64,000 nucleotides of DNA, from the NCBI GenBank assembly GCA_001557505.1, contig LSAX01000004.1, forward strand, positions 4,154,001 through 4,218,000, read 5' to 3'. The notes below the pieces were generated by a model that saw only the letters and a list, made by a program, of their open reading frames with translations, was not told the origin of the DNA and made no database searches. The stretch's first letter is position 1. The number at the start of each line of letters is the position of its first letter. The DNA is from Reticulascus tulasneorum (Eukaryota > Ascomycota > Sordariomycetes > Glomerellales > Reticulascaceae). Of this stretch, positions 45,899-57,428 are shown in pieces. The translations under genes were made by a program, and so were the position numbers.

Positions 45899-48256
45899 AT
45901 GGATGATCCATGGGGCTCACCTTGGACAACGACCGATCATACCACCTTACCTCAACCACCTCCAAGACAAACGAAGTCAGACCTCGAGCTACCACCCGCC
46001 GTATTTCTATCTACGCCTCCAGCCGATCTAACGCCTATTCATGGTCATCCTTCATGGTTTGACGATGATGGCTTCGGCGACTGGGCATCGGCCGATACTA
46101 CACAGCCCAGAGATGGATCTGGTTGGGGCATCTGGGGAGCCGATGGCAGTCACAACGCTTCGGCGCAATTGACACCAGCATACGAGCCGCGGCAGAAGAA
46201 TAGCAGTCCAAAATGGCCAAGGAGCCGATCTGCTTCACCGGGACAGAAAATTCCCGGGCTCCCGAATGGCCTGGCTTCGGAGCAGCCATCCCCAGACCCC
46301 TGGGCGACCGAGGGCTCTTTTTCCAAAATCGGCCCTGAACCAGTATCAGCCTTGCCCCAAATCCCAGATCTACCACAACTGCCTCCCAGCCAGATAGGTT
46401 CCTGGGTAGAACCCACGTCGAAAGCAGCCCTGGTTCAGCTACAGGCTACTTCATCCGACCTGGAATTGCACTCTCTCACGTCGAGTGAGCCGGCGCCGGG
46501 AACTACACCTGTTGTTGGCGAGGAACTCCCGCATGTCAAACCCTCTCTAGAACCATCAGCAACTATATCTAGCCGCAGCAACTCCCTAGCATCTCAGACA
46601 TCTGAAGTGGACGAAAGGAACAGCACTCTGCTTCCCCAATCTCCCATAACATCCGTCGAAGACAACGGAATGCGTTTATGTGCTGCCGAAAGAAAGGCCT
46701 CGAAGGTTAAAGAATTGGTCGAGATGTATGATGGCATTGCGCTAGGGAAGCGAGTCGGTACGCCGGAAGGTATCCTTGCACCAAATCATAGCGTTAGTCA
46801 AGAGCGATTGGCTGGAGTTGTTATCTCCGTAAGGGGCGACACGCCTCAGCCGCTCGAAATTGATGATGATTCTGCTGCTTTGGACTTTCCACCTCAGATC
46901 GCCGAGGCAGCTGTGGTTGTCGAGGTGTCTGGGCAAAATCCCACCCAGAGGAGCGAGACTCCGCAACTATCTCAGTCCCACGACCCATTCCTTATCGATA
47001 TGGCTAAAATCAATGAACTTGTTCAAGACTTTGAATCCGAACTGTTCGGGCCGGATGAAGACGTATCGGACCACGTTATTGAGGATACGTTCAGCAGCAT
47101 TTCAGAGCGCAAAACCTGGTATCGCATTTCCAGAAACGAGCCACTTCGGAAGCATAACGCAGGCGGGGACGAGAGTTACGTCCGCGTTACTTGGCTGCAC
47201 TCGGCGGTGAGATCGGACACCATTACAATTGTACGCCGCTGGATGGAGGAAGACTCGATTGGTGGTCGGACATTTCGGGGTGTTCTAACCAAGGGTGCTG
47301 GCGGAAACATGTTCGGATGGGGCTCGACCGCATCTCCCGTCGACTTGGGTACGGTCTTTGCCCGCAAGCGCTCTGCTGAGCTTGCAAAAGACGCCTCCGT
47401 CCATCGACCGAACCGTTCCATAGATACCACAATGTCAATGGCGACTACTTCGGCTCTTTTCAATGGCCGTAAAATTTCGAATGCGTCACTCTCTCCCCAT
47501 AATGACGCAGGGCAGCAGGGTCTCGCTACCTTTGGCTGGAGTACCGGAACGGAGAATGTGCAACAAGTGCAACAAGTCTCGCCGGCGGCAGCCTCTGGTA
47601 AGCCTATGTTCAACCCACAGTCCTGTCTCCTCCAGTCATCGTTGGAAGGAATCCCTCCATATCCGATTCCTTCCAGCCAGACGCCCTCTCTTCCGTTCGG
47701 AATGCCGAAGTCAGAGCAGGTGACGAAGCTGCAGACGAATGATTCTGAAGAGGATGAGAACGAGGATGAGAACGAGGATGACTGGGGCGACATGGTTTCG
47801 CCGACTGCTGCCGAGACTGAGAAGCCAACGAGCATCATGGGCTGGAACATGTCGTCCAACAATCAAGTAGAAGACATTTACGCGGCGAATGGCACTGCTA
47901 ATCTCGCCAACACTGAAATATCAGTCGATGACATACAGAAGTCTGGACACGATTCCGCTGAATCTGGTCTTTCTACCAACAGAACAGTGGCCCATCAGCT
48001 AAATGCGTCTCGAGCAAACGAGGCCCTTGTTTTCGATGATTCGACACCGACAGATACAGATTCGTTTGTCGAACGCTTTGCAGAAACTTGGCCTGGAGCA
48101 CCCATAGTTCCATCAAAGCTGGTACCGATAATTGACCACCCAACATCCACCGCAAGTCAATCAACCACCAGCAGCTCTACACACACGTCCCGCCAAGATG
48201 AATTGGCACGGCATGTTGTACAAAGATTACCGGACCTCACATATATGCTTCGGTGA
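45899..48256 (+). CDS. Large acidic conserved fungal protein, possible trafficking accessory factor
   Basis: Single exon, 785 aa; I recognise no named family. The protein is mostly disordered and Pro/Ser rich, with repeated Trp-acidic motifs: DDPWGSPW (start), WFDDDGFGDWAS, DPWATE and DDWGDMVSPT. One compact block looks folded and conserved: DFESELFGPDEDVSDHVIED, then FSSISERKTWYRISRNE, SYVRVTW and VRRWMEEDSIGGRTFRGVL, at about residues 378-465. DGFGDW-type motifs resemble the acidic-aromatic peptides that bind adaptor gamma-ear domains, so a clathrin-adaptor accessory role is possible, but this is only motif-level inference. Ends normally near LARHVVQRLPDLTYM. Confidence 0.75.
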   Translation: MDDPWGSPWTTTDHTTLPQPPPRQTKSDLELPPAVFLSTPPADLTPIHGHPSWFDDDGFGDWASADTTQPRDGSGWGIWGADGSHNASAQLTPAYEPRQKNSSPKWPRSRSASPGQKIPGLPNGLASEQPSPDPWATEGSFSKIGPEPVSALPQIPDLPQLPPSQIGSWVEPTSKAALVQLQATSSDLELHSLTSSEPAPGTTPVVGEELPHVKPSLEPSATISSRSNSLASQTSEVDERNSTLLPQSPITSVEDNGMRLCAAERKASKVKELVEMYDGIALGKRVGTPEGILAPNHSVSQERLAGVVISVRGDTPQPLEIDDDSAALDFPPQIAEAAVVVEVSGQNPTQRSETPQLSQSHDPFLIDMAKINELVQDFESELFGPDEDVSDHVIEDTFSSISERKTWYRISRNEPLRKHNAGGDESYVRVTWLHSAVRSDTITIVRRWMEEDSIGGRTFRGVLTKGAGGNMFGWGSTASPVDLGTVFARKRSAELAKDASVHRPNRSIDTTMSMATTSALFNGRKISNASLSPHNDAGQQGLATFGWSTGTENVQQVQQVSPAAASGKPMFNPQSCLLQSSLEGIPPYPIPSSQTPSLPFGMPKSEQVTKLQTNDSEEDENEDENEDDWGDMVSPTAAETEKPTSIMGWNMSSNNQVEDIYAANGTANLANTEISVDDIQKSGHDSAESGLSTNRTVAHQLNASRANEALVFDDSTPTDTDSFVERFAETWPGAPIVPSKLVPIIDHPTSTASQSTTSSSTHTSRQDELARHVVQRLPDLTYMLR

Positions 48257-49434
48257 AGATGCATCTACGTGCCCGCAATTGGCTGCAGTTCCTCCCGCCA
48301 CAAATTTATTATCCTGTATGGCTTCTTTTTCCCACAAGTAGTTTCGCATCGTCATGGTGTACTTTGTATCCTTATCTGCTTGCATCTCCTGCAACACTCT
48401 CGGCGCTTGGACTATGGAGGAAAGGTTGTATTTGCGAATGCTATCTGTAAAGTACTGTATTTGACCAGTTGCGCTCGTCGCTGATTTGTTTTGTCGGGGC
48501 AGGCAATTATCTTGAAGCTGTGTGATCTTTTTGGGCCACCTCGAGCACATAAGAGCAGACGAGGTTAAGAAACGATGATGATGAGCTAGTCTTAGCCACG
48601 CAGCTGATGATATAGATATACGAGGTTAATGCTGTTCTGAGTAAACCAGCCGCTACCAATAATTGAAATCTGAGCATGTATGGTCTCCCCCCGAGCTCGT
48701 CTAACGAGAACTGGGCCGGCTATCGGAGCACGGTTCTCGGAATTTTGGACTCGGCAATCGGGTAAGCGGCGTACCTCACCAAACTCAATATTTTAGGCCG
48801 GCTAGCCCCTGACTTGACTGAATGGCAATGACTGTAGCGTGGTGGAATGGGTAAACAACCTGTAAGGAGTCTTCACTGCAAGTCCGGGGCTACACATTGA
48901 TGATTTCGTGAGCGACTTTAATTTACTAGCAGGTTGAAAATTACATTTGAGCGCCCATAACCGACCGCCCATAGCTACGTAAGCCAATATGCGAATGACT
49001 TATTCGTTCATCCGAGCCTATGAGGCGTGATAGGCTGCCAGGCCATTGACCTTCGCGAACAGGGCGCATGCTTAGGCTTGGCAAACATTGCTCTACCTCC
49101 GTAAACGGTGGGTGTGCTGAAATTTGGCCTGAATCAAAGCTTGGAGGAGGTGATATGATGTCAGTGAGCTAGAATTATAGTGATTACCCCACTATTTCTT
49201 TCCAGTCACTTCAGTGAGGCGCCGCCCCCAGCCGCATCATGGGTACCATACTAACTTGTCGTAGCATTCGACCATCGTATCGGGAGCTTTGGACGATTTT
49301 TTCTTGAGAGACTCCTGCCCCTCTTCTTATCTGCTTATTCTATCTCTTATCAGCTTTCATCTGCTTTCGCGTTTGACGATGATTACTGTTCCTTGTTCAA
49401 TGACAGAGGCTGAGAAAGAAGAGAAGGATTTGGC
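48257..49434. other. Intergenic region
   Basis: No gene seen. A 62-nt segment near 48833-48894 has 6-bp complementary ends reminiscent of a tRNA but fails as one. The last part is the leader of the transcription factor gene. Confidence 0.55.
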
Positions 49435-51782
49435 ATGGTAAACCAGGCCAACGTCGGTAAGCATAGCCGTCAACGTGCCGTGATCTCACCGACTGCCGAC
49501 TTTATGATCCCCGACACCCACAACCAACCGAAGTCCGGGAAGAGGTCCTCCGCCACTTGCGTACCATGTCGAGCTCGCAAAGTTCGTTGTGATGGAAGAC
49601 CAGACATATGCAGTAACTGCGACCGCCTCGGATTCAAGTGTGTCTATGAAGATACTAGCCTTGGGGGCTCAGGAGGCCAATCCCCTTCAACTCTCGTACC
49701 ACGCCGCCGTGTTCGCCAGGCTTGTTTGACTTGTCATGCTCGAAAAGCCCGATGTAGTGGTCATTCTCCCGCATGTGAGAGGTGCGTCACCCAAGGCATC
49801 GAATGTGTATATCGAGTGTCTAAGCGAACTCGAATACCCGCCCATGCGAACGAACTTGGTGACGTTGTCGCTGGTTCTCCCCCCTCGGCCAACTTGAGCC
49901 ATGAGCAATCCGCCAACCAATATCGCACCAGAGAATTTGGAACGCACGACTCACCCGACACCGCGCTCAGTGACCCTGCCATTTCACACACCCCAAGCAC
50001 TGTCAACCAGGACCCGTGAGCCCAAAACCTCACCCAGCGAAGTACGACGTCGATATACTGACATTTCCCAGATTTGGGCAAGACGACCTTTTCGAATCGT
50101 TGATCAGTCGCACATTTGATAACTTTTTTCAACATGTTCACCATATCCCCACATATTCATTTTTGCACAGAGCGTCGTTAATGCAACGATATCATGCTGG
50201 GCGAGTCGACCGTCCATTGCTTCTCGCTCTCATCGGGGTCACCTCCATTCTAACAGACCTTGGACCAGGAACGAAGGTGTACGGCGAGAAATGCGTCAAC
50301 GAGTCGGAGGCTCTAATTCTGAGAGACTTGGAGAATGCCTCGACAATCAAGGTCCAGACCCTTGTACTTATCATTAAGTACCGGATCCTATCCCGCCGCT
50401 TCTCTAGCGCTTTCATGCTTGCTGCGACAGCCTCGAGGTTCGCCACTGCATTGCGACTTAACTATGAGAACCAAGACCTATGCTTTCTAGCCCAAGAATC
50501 CAGGAGGCGGTTGATGTGGACTCTATTCATGATCGACTCCGGAATGGCTGGAGGCCACCATGACTTGGCATTGTGGTCGCCTGAATCGATTCGCATTGGC
50601 CTCCCCTGCAACGAGCGGAACTTTGAGTTCGACCTCCCGCAAGAGACAACTACCCTTGTGCCAGGAATTATGGAGTCGAGTTCCGACGACATTGGCAGTC
50701 TAGCTCTACACATTCGCATTCTTTGGATACGAGGGAGAATATTGCAGTATGTGAAAAGAGCACTGACAGCCAAGGGAGAAGACCTTGATCGTCTGGAAAC
50801 TGAGATGCAAACTCTGGCTAAAGAACTCGAGGACTTTGCGGACCGTCTACCCGTTTCTTTCCGCTTTTCCGAAAACAGTTTGCGGCTGAGGACCTATTCG
50901 CCGAGACTCTGCGTCTTCATCATGATACATGTCTGGTGGCGGCAATGCCACTGCGATCTTTATCGATTAGGTCTCATCGGGCTTCGGGAAGCATTGCCAA
51001 GGTCAACTTCTGAGCGCCTAGATCCCGACTTCATCGCTCACTGTCAGCGGCAATGTGTGGAGCATGCACTGGAGATGTCTAATATTTTCGAGGCCATGAA
51101 GCAGCTCGACCACTTGCCCGTTTCAGATCTTGACATGCCAGTTTGTGCGTATCAGTGTGCCAGGATGCTCTATTACGCATACCATATCAATACCGATGAA
51201 TTCGACCTCACTCCAGAGCTACTACGAGAAAAGGCGGCACTGTGCCTATATGTTACGAAGCGGTGTTGTTCTGGGACTGCTGCAGCCTCTATTGTTTGTG
51301 CCCTTGCCTCTGATACTGGTGTATTCTTATAGTTAACTATTTTGCAGCAAGCGGATCTCGAAAGACTGGTTGCAAATGGCTTGTGTCCCGATATGACACC
51401 GAGTCGACTCGCGAGTCCAGAGCCGAATGGGTCAAAGAAAGGGCTTGCGCCACAACGGACCATGTCTCGTCATAGTCTCGTGACACAAGTGCAGCTTGTG
51501 GACGATCCCGACACCGGAGCTCCCACGCCCGACGAGCTCACAAACCGGCCCTTTGGCGTTGGAGCTTGGGAAGAGAATGTCCAGCTTGGCCCATCTAGGA
51601 GGCCCGCAGAAGATGGCGGACTGGTGAGTGAACCTGTCGACGCGACCTCTCTGGAGGTGAACAATGCTTTCGAAGGCGCTCTAGAGAGCCTGGACTTTAA
51701 TTTTGAACCTATGGGGATCGACTCTTTAACATGGTTCTCGAACGACTGGGGAGCAGGCGACTTTGCGCTAACCGGCACGTGA
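49435..51782 (+). CDS. Fungal transcription factor with two Zn2Cys6 clusters
   Basis: Nuclear DNA-binding regulator; target unknown. Three exons: 49435-50015, 50072-51293, 51348-51782, with introns 50016-50071 (GTGAGC...CCCAG) and 51294-51347 (GTTTGT...TGCAG); 745 aa. Two complete binuclear clusters lie in tandem near the N-terminus: CVPCRARKVRC...CSNCDRLGFKC and CLTCHARKARC...CERCVTQGIEC, each with the spacing C-2-C-6-C-6-C-2-C-6-C. The middle region (FGQDDLFESLISRTFDNFF, RRRLMWTLFMIDSGMAGG) is the fungal-specific transcription factor domain. The C-terminus is acidic, a likely activation region. The first intron contains an in-frame stop for unspliced reading. The neighbours are housekeeping genes, so it is probably not a pathway-specific regulator. 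Confidence 0.88.
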
Positions 51783-52888
51783 TCCGACTGGAAGGTGTCC
51801 CGGTCCTTCACAGCTGAGAGTAAGAGCGGCCGGCCTGTTGCTGGGTACCCCTCATTGAGCCCCACGGATTGCAGAAGGACCACGAGCCTCACTCTCGTTG
51901 GCCATGATCGGTACCCTGGGTTTCAACTCGTGCCCGTGCTGGGCCGGCTGGAGATCTAGCATCAAGAGCTCGGTGCGCTTGCATTGCTTGGCGTTTCTTG
52001 GAGTTACGGGCCATTGCTTCAATGTAAACTTTTGTCTTGGTGGATGAAGAGACTTGATAGAATTCAAGGCTCTACAGGACACAAATCATGAGCCTCTCTC
52101 ATTGCCCAGAGTGGTTTATTCGTGAATTATGGCCCGCTTCACCGTTAATTTGGTTCTTGGGGTCTAGGAGTAAGACGGCCAGCCCACTGGACCAAGACTA
52201 CGAACTCAGCAAAGCGACAAGTTGTCTTTCTGGTGCACAGGTGTAGCCCTTAAAATGTTTGCGGTAACGCTCCTGCTAGGAACCTCTCCCACCCAGTAAC
52301 GTCGCTATGTCATCTCCAACTTCCAACAGGCGAATAACAAAATCCATTCGAATAGGTTCAAATGGCTAATTAAAGAATTCCTCACCTCTTTGCTCACGTT
52401 TCAGCCGCCCTGTTGACAGGGGGAGATAGCTTGGTTTAGTCGGCGAGTAGCGAGGCAATAATTTGCTGGTTGGACCTGGCCAGATATGAACTGAATTTCC
52501 AACTCGAAGTATGCCCTGTGCTCTACCCATGAGTATACAGTACATGCCAGGTGCTTCATGAACCCGTAGAGGAAACTCCTTGGGGAGTCGCACTGCCACA
52601 AACTGCCTTTGCTGATGTTGATAATTCGACACCTATCGCGGGCGATCCTTGATCCTGGGGAGGCCTTGGCAAGATGCCCCATATCCCCCACTCCAGTGAC
52701 CCCGCCAAAAAAAATTCCGCTGGGCCACAATTCTTTGACCCACCTACATTTTATATCATCTACCTTGTCTAAAAGAATAGAACACGAGACGTAGTAGTAA
52801 TACAACATCCCGAGTTACATGCTCGCGAACCTTATCACATACATAGAGGAACATCAAATTCGCAAGCATACCGCTTCTCCATCCTACC
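51783..52888. other. Intergenic region
   Basis: 3' side of the transcription factor gene and promoter of Nob1. No gene seen. Confidence 0.6.
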
Positions 52889-54256
52889 ATGGCCTCGCAA
52901 TCGCCATCTCTGATGGAGGAACCTAACCGAGTAGAATCGGTCAGCGTCAACCCCGAAACCCCACGGACGACTCCCAGGAAGCCGATACACTGTCTCTGCC
53001 TCGATGCTGGTCCCTTAATCAAGAATGATCCATCTGTGAGCTCTCTGATTGCTCAGGCAGATGAGCTCTACATGCTACCATCCATCCTAGCAGAGATCCG
53101 GGACGCGAGCACCCGCAGCCGAGTCGAGACGACGCTCCTTCCCTTTGTCAAGTTGCGCAATCCCCGCCCAGAGAGTATCAAGTTCGTCTCTGGATTTGCG
53201 AGGCGTACAGGCGATTTGGAAGTCTTGAGTCGACCCGATTTGCATTTGCTGGCGCTGGCCTACGAACTAGAAGTGGAAAGGAATGGGGGAGATTGGAGGC
53301 TGAGGAGAGACCCCGGACAGAGGGGCATCAACGGGAAGTCCCCGAAGTCTGGAGATACAACGGCGAAGGAAATATCCGAGAATGAGTCTTCAACAGGAGT
53401 CGAAGCAAACAACAATGGCGTTGAGGCCGGCGAGGGAACACAGGGAACCGATGGTGGAAAGGAAGAGGGTGCAGCGAATCCTCGTGAGGATGCTGACACG
53501 GAAACCCTGGTGAGCGACATGCACAAGCTTGACGTAGTAGATGAAGCCGACTCTCATCAAGAAGAGACCACACTCATTGAAGAGCATGTGGATGATGCAT
53601 CCGAGGATTCTGACTCCGAGGATGGTTGGATTACTCCTTCAAACTTGAAACAACATCAGGCAAAAGACAGTGCGCCACGGTCTCCAACAACAACCGCACT
53701 TGCCATCCAAGTTGGCCTTCTCACAACAGATTTTGCCATGCAGAATGTTGCCTTGAGGATTGGCATAAACGTGTTGTCTTCGTCAATGTCTCGCATCACG
53801 CAGCTCAAAACCTGGGTACTTCGTTGCCATGGGTGTTTCCACATATGCAAGAAGATGGACCGGCAGTTCTGTCCCAGCTGCGGACAAGCAACTTTGATCC
53901 GTACATCTTGTTCCACCGACGACTCTGGCAACTTCAAAATCTACCTCAAAAAGAATTTTCAGTGGAAGAATCGCGGCAACGTATACAGTGTCCCCAAGCC
54001 CATCCATGGGAGTGCCAGCGGGAAGCTCTCAAAGGATGCCGGCGGAGGGAAAAACGGCTGGGGCAGGAATCTGATCTTCGCAGAAGATCAAAAGGAGTAT
54101 TCAAAAGCAGTAGAAACAAAACGACGCACAAAACAGAGAGATTTGATGGACGAAGACTACCTACCAAGCATTCTCAGCGGGGACAGACCAAACGAAAATG
54201 GCAGGGTACGCGTTGGCGCCGGGAAGAATATCAATGCCAGTAGGAGGAGAGGCTGA
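52889..54256 (+). CDS. NOB1: 20S-pre-rRNA D-site endonuclease Nob1
   Basis: PIN-domain nuclease that cuts 20S pre-rRNA at site D to make 18S rRNA in late cytoplasmic 40S maturation. Single exon, 455 aa. The PIN domain starts at about residue 31: CLCLDAGPLIKN (first catalytic Asp), LPSILAEIRD (Glu) and TGDLEVLSRPDL (Asp). A long acidic disordered insert follows (about 140-250, Glu/Asp/Thr rich, with EDSDSEDGW). A four-Cys zinc ribbon is seen at LRCHGCFHICK...FCPSCGQATLI, then the conserved NFQWKNRGNVYSVPKP and the basic C-terminus. Domain order and key residues match the family. No introns. Confidence 0.95.
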   Translation: MASQSPSLMEEPNRVESVSVNPETPRTTPRKPIHCLCLDAGPLIKNDPSVSSLIAQADELYMLPSILAEIRDASTRSRVETTLLPFVKLRNPRPESIKFVSGFARRTGDLEVLSRPDLHLLALAYELEVERNGGDWRLRRDPGQRGINGKSPKSGDTTAKEISENESSTGVEANNNGVEAGEGTQGTDGGKEEGAANPREDADTETLVSDMHKLDVVDEADSHQEETTLIEEHVDDASEDSDSEDGWITPSNLKQHQAKDSAPRSPTTTALAIQVGLLTTDFAMQNVALRIGINVLSSSMSRITQLKTWVLRCHGCFHICKKMDRQFCPSCGQATLIRTSCSTDDSGNFKIYLKKNFQWKNRGNVYSVPKPIHGSASGKLSKDAGGGKNGWGRNLIFAEDQKEYSKAVETKRRTKQRDLMDEDYLPSILSGDRPNENGRVRVGAGKNINASRRRG

Positions 54257-55797
54257 GGAAGCAGCTCGTAGTCTGCCCATTTGGGTTTGATCGTAGACAT
54301 CATGTACTTAATTCACAGACGATACCATGATACGCTTGCACACGCGACAGCTGCCTGTTGAAAAATGCGGTGCATTGCCAAAACCTAGCCCTGTCTCGAC
54401 GCCAATGATATCCATGGCGAAATCCAGCAAACGCCAAAGCCCTTCAAATCCGATGTTTCACAGACTCCACTACAATCCATCGAACCAGTTTTCCACACAC
54501 CGATCACTGTCTTGATATATGGATTCGCCTTTACCGCAGCTAATGCTCCTCTCGTCCTACAGTGGAATGCCTTCCCCTTGACCCTTTGGACAGTTCGAAT
54601 TATTTGGTTGATGGTTGTTGGCAGCAGGCCGTCTCATTAACTGGAGGTATTTGGATCTTCTGCGAATTTGTCAACCGGAGTTACCCAATCAGAGAAGGTA
54701 GCACGAACTTTGTTGGGTGAGAAGCAGGGTGAACCGGCGCTTGAGAGTCACTCTTTGTCTGGACCACTTGTCGTCTGGGGAGAATCGCGCCGGGTGCGCA
54801 GATTTCGTTACCTGTCCGCGATCAACCTTTTTCAAGGTATCTGATTTGGTTAATGGTATGCCCATTTCGAATTGAGCTTGGCACTTACAAATACGGGTGC
54901 CCGAAGCATCAAGCGTGTACATGAGATGCATTTTGGATATGCTGCAGAGACGGCTGCTTGGTGGCTTCGAATGTATTAGAAGAATGGACCTGGGCAAGTA
55001 TTTTTTTCTCCTCGCGACTTTTCAAATTTTGGAAGTCTACAGAAAAATTTATGCGGGACGAGGAATGGATCACGTGATCTCAGATCTTTCTGTCGTCCAA
55101 AGTCCAGCGTTACGCCTACGTACCTGCAAGGTACCTATTGGGAGGGAAATTCCAATTTCGAAATCAAAGGACATTTCTGATCATGGACGCAAACATTGGG
55201 CAGTGAGTGCAGCGTAAAATTGGCAGTACCCTTTGAACTGCATAATGGTCGTTGCCAGACGTTATGACCAAAGGATGTGCCATTCGTCAACGTGCTGTAA
55301 ACTTGTGTTCCTCGCGGAAGCCCGAAGTATCTTTGACTACGGCTTGATATTTGCCCGAATGCATAGAAATGGTGGCTAGGTCTGCATCAGGATGGATATA
55401 TAACGCAAATAACGGATACTAACCGAGCGAGGCATGCCAGATGAAGCGCTTGCTCTAAATGGCGAAACTGGTCCGGTGAGTATGGCCACCAGTCATCACC
55501 GCCTGAATCCACAACACAACCGAAGCTGGAATGTCATCATTTATGCGAATAGTAATTTCCAACGTTAGTCATACAGATGTTGATTCTCAGCAAAAGTGGT
55601 CCATGTCCAACATAAAAGGCTTCAATGTGTCAGCCTCCCCAGTCATTACAGAACTTACTCACCACAAAATGTGAAGAAAGCAAGCATATAAAACAGCATT
55701 GATCCAGTCGGAAATTTGAATAGAGATGCACAAGCTACCAAGGAAACCTGAGCGTCCATCATAATAGTCCCCAGTCCCAGGCACTTAAGCACAAACC
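54257..55797. other. 1.5-kb intergenic region
   Basis: No gene supported. It marks the transition from the housekeeping block to the RiPP-like locus. Short unrelated frames only. Confidence 0.55.
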
Positions 55798-57057
55798 ATG
55801 AGACTAGGCGCATCTATCAACGGAGCATTGCTGCTCGCACTGGCTACTCTCTCCGAAACTCGCAAGTGCCAGAATCTCACCGTTCCAGTAACAATTTCCG
55901 CCCGCAACGGGGTGTTTAGTCAGAAGACCCCCATCACAAACATAGATGTCACAAGCTTTACGTTGAACCTCACACAACAAGGCCAAAACTACTCCGAGAC
56001 GGTGTTGGAAGGTGTAAGCAACTGAGCGAGCACCTACATAAACCAAGAGGTTGTGGCTCACTTAGAATCATAGTACGCAACTGTGTCTGGGACATACAAT
56101 ATCGCGGCAACATATTGCCAACCTAACAACGGAAAGAGCAAAGTTGTCCAGCTACTGACCCATGGTATTGCGTTTGACCGCAGCTATTGGGACCTCCCTG
56201 CCCACAAGTATAACTACAGCTATGTGAGGGAGGCGGTTGATGAGTACGGCTACTCCACATTCACCTGGGATCGACTGGGCATCGGCATGTCGGAACACGG
56301 AGAGCCGGTCAATGAGATCCAAGCTTGGTTGGAGGTCTCAGCGCTTGCTGAGTTGACTAGAAAGCTACGGACGGGCAGGATTCGCGGCATTCCTCGCAAG
56401 TATGCGAAAGTTGTGCATGTGGGACATTCATTTGGATCCCTACACACATATCAGCTGACCTCAATGGATCCCTCGGCCTCAGATGGCATTGTGTTGACGG
56501 GATTTAGCCAATACGCCGGCGGAATCCCTTATTTTGGCTTGGGAGGCAACTTTATTCAGGCAAATCTCAACCCAGCACTGAAGAGCTACAAGAACGGATA
56601 CTTGGCATCCGGCGACATAAGCGCTGTTCAGACCAATTTTTTCTCTCCAGTTCCTGGTCAATTTGATCCCGATATTCTTAATGTGGCTTGGGCTATGGGC
56701 CAGCCCGTTACTGTCGGCGAGCTCCTAACCATCGGCTCCGAGGCACAGTTTGCAAACCACATCAAAGGGCCAGTACTGATCATCACAGGTGAACGAGACA
56801 TTCCATTTTGTGCGGGGAATTGTTTGAACACTGGAAACCCGGACGTTTACTCCATCCCATCAGCAGCTGAGAAATCCTTCCCCAACACCACGGCGTTCAA
56901 TGCAGTCATTGTACCCGATGCTGGCCACGGATTGAACCTAGTGAGTAATTCCGCGCATCAAAATATGGATTTTCTAACAGATATTTAGGAATATTCTCAC
57001 ACTTTTACATATAAATCAATGTTAAACTTTCTTGTTCAACACGGGTTGAAACCATGA
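55798..57057 (+). CDS. Secreted alpha/beta hydrolase
   Basis: Three exons: 55798-56013, 56074-56940, 56989-57057, with introns 56014-56073 and 56941-56988; 383 aa. N-terminal hydrophobic segment after MRLGASINGALLLALATLS is a likely signal peptide. Alpha/beta hydrolase features are HGIAFDRSYWDLP, TWDRLGIGMSEHG, the nucleophile elbow VGHSFGS, the acid in ITGERDIPF and the His in PDAGHGLNL. Several N-x-S/T sites are present. The last short exon restores a natural C-terminus (EYSHTFTYKSM). It lies 0.4 kb from the repeat precursor gene, which is on the opposite strand and convergent. It could hydrolyse a pathway product or leader remnant, which is inference; homologues also occur outside such loci. 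Confidence 0.87.
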
Positions 57058-57428
57058 ACCGCTTAACAAGTAGACTATATATAGTAGAATAGTATATTGT
57101 TATAGATGATGTCATAGGCTCAAATATGAGCGGTGCTAGTGAAGCATCAGGATCAAACCACAAATTTCACAATTGAGACAGTGAGGCTGCTTCGCAAGTA
57201 GTCAAGAACTCTATGAAGTCTTTCTTTTGCAACGCAAGGCGCCCGTTTGCTGGCTTGGCACGTACTTTTATTGCTGATAGTCTAGGAGAACTTTACGTTG
57301 ACAACAGGTCCATAGGGCGGGGGTTCGGCCAGTCATCGAGATGAAGCCATATCCTTCATGTGTCTGTCTTTTGTTTCCCGGGCGATCTTTAGATAGAATC
57401 TGGTAGATTTCCTTGATGTGCATTCAAA
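57058..57428. other. Intergenic, convergent genes
   Basis: Short AT-rich gap between the hydrolase (plus) and the repeat precursor (minus). No gene seen. Confidence 0.6.

Noticed and set aside
48833..48894. tRNA-like segment with complementary TGTAGC/GCTACA ends and a leucine-tRNA-like D-arm
   Set aside because: Only 62 nt long, with no valid anticodon stem and no T-arm consensus; at best a degenerate relic.
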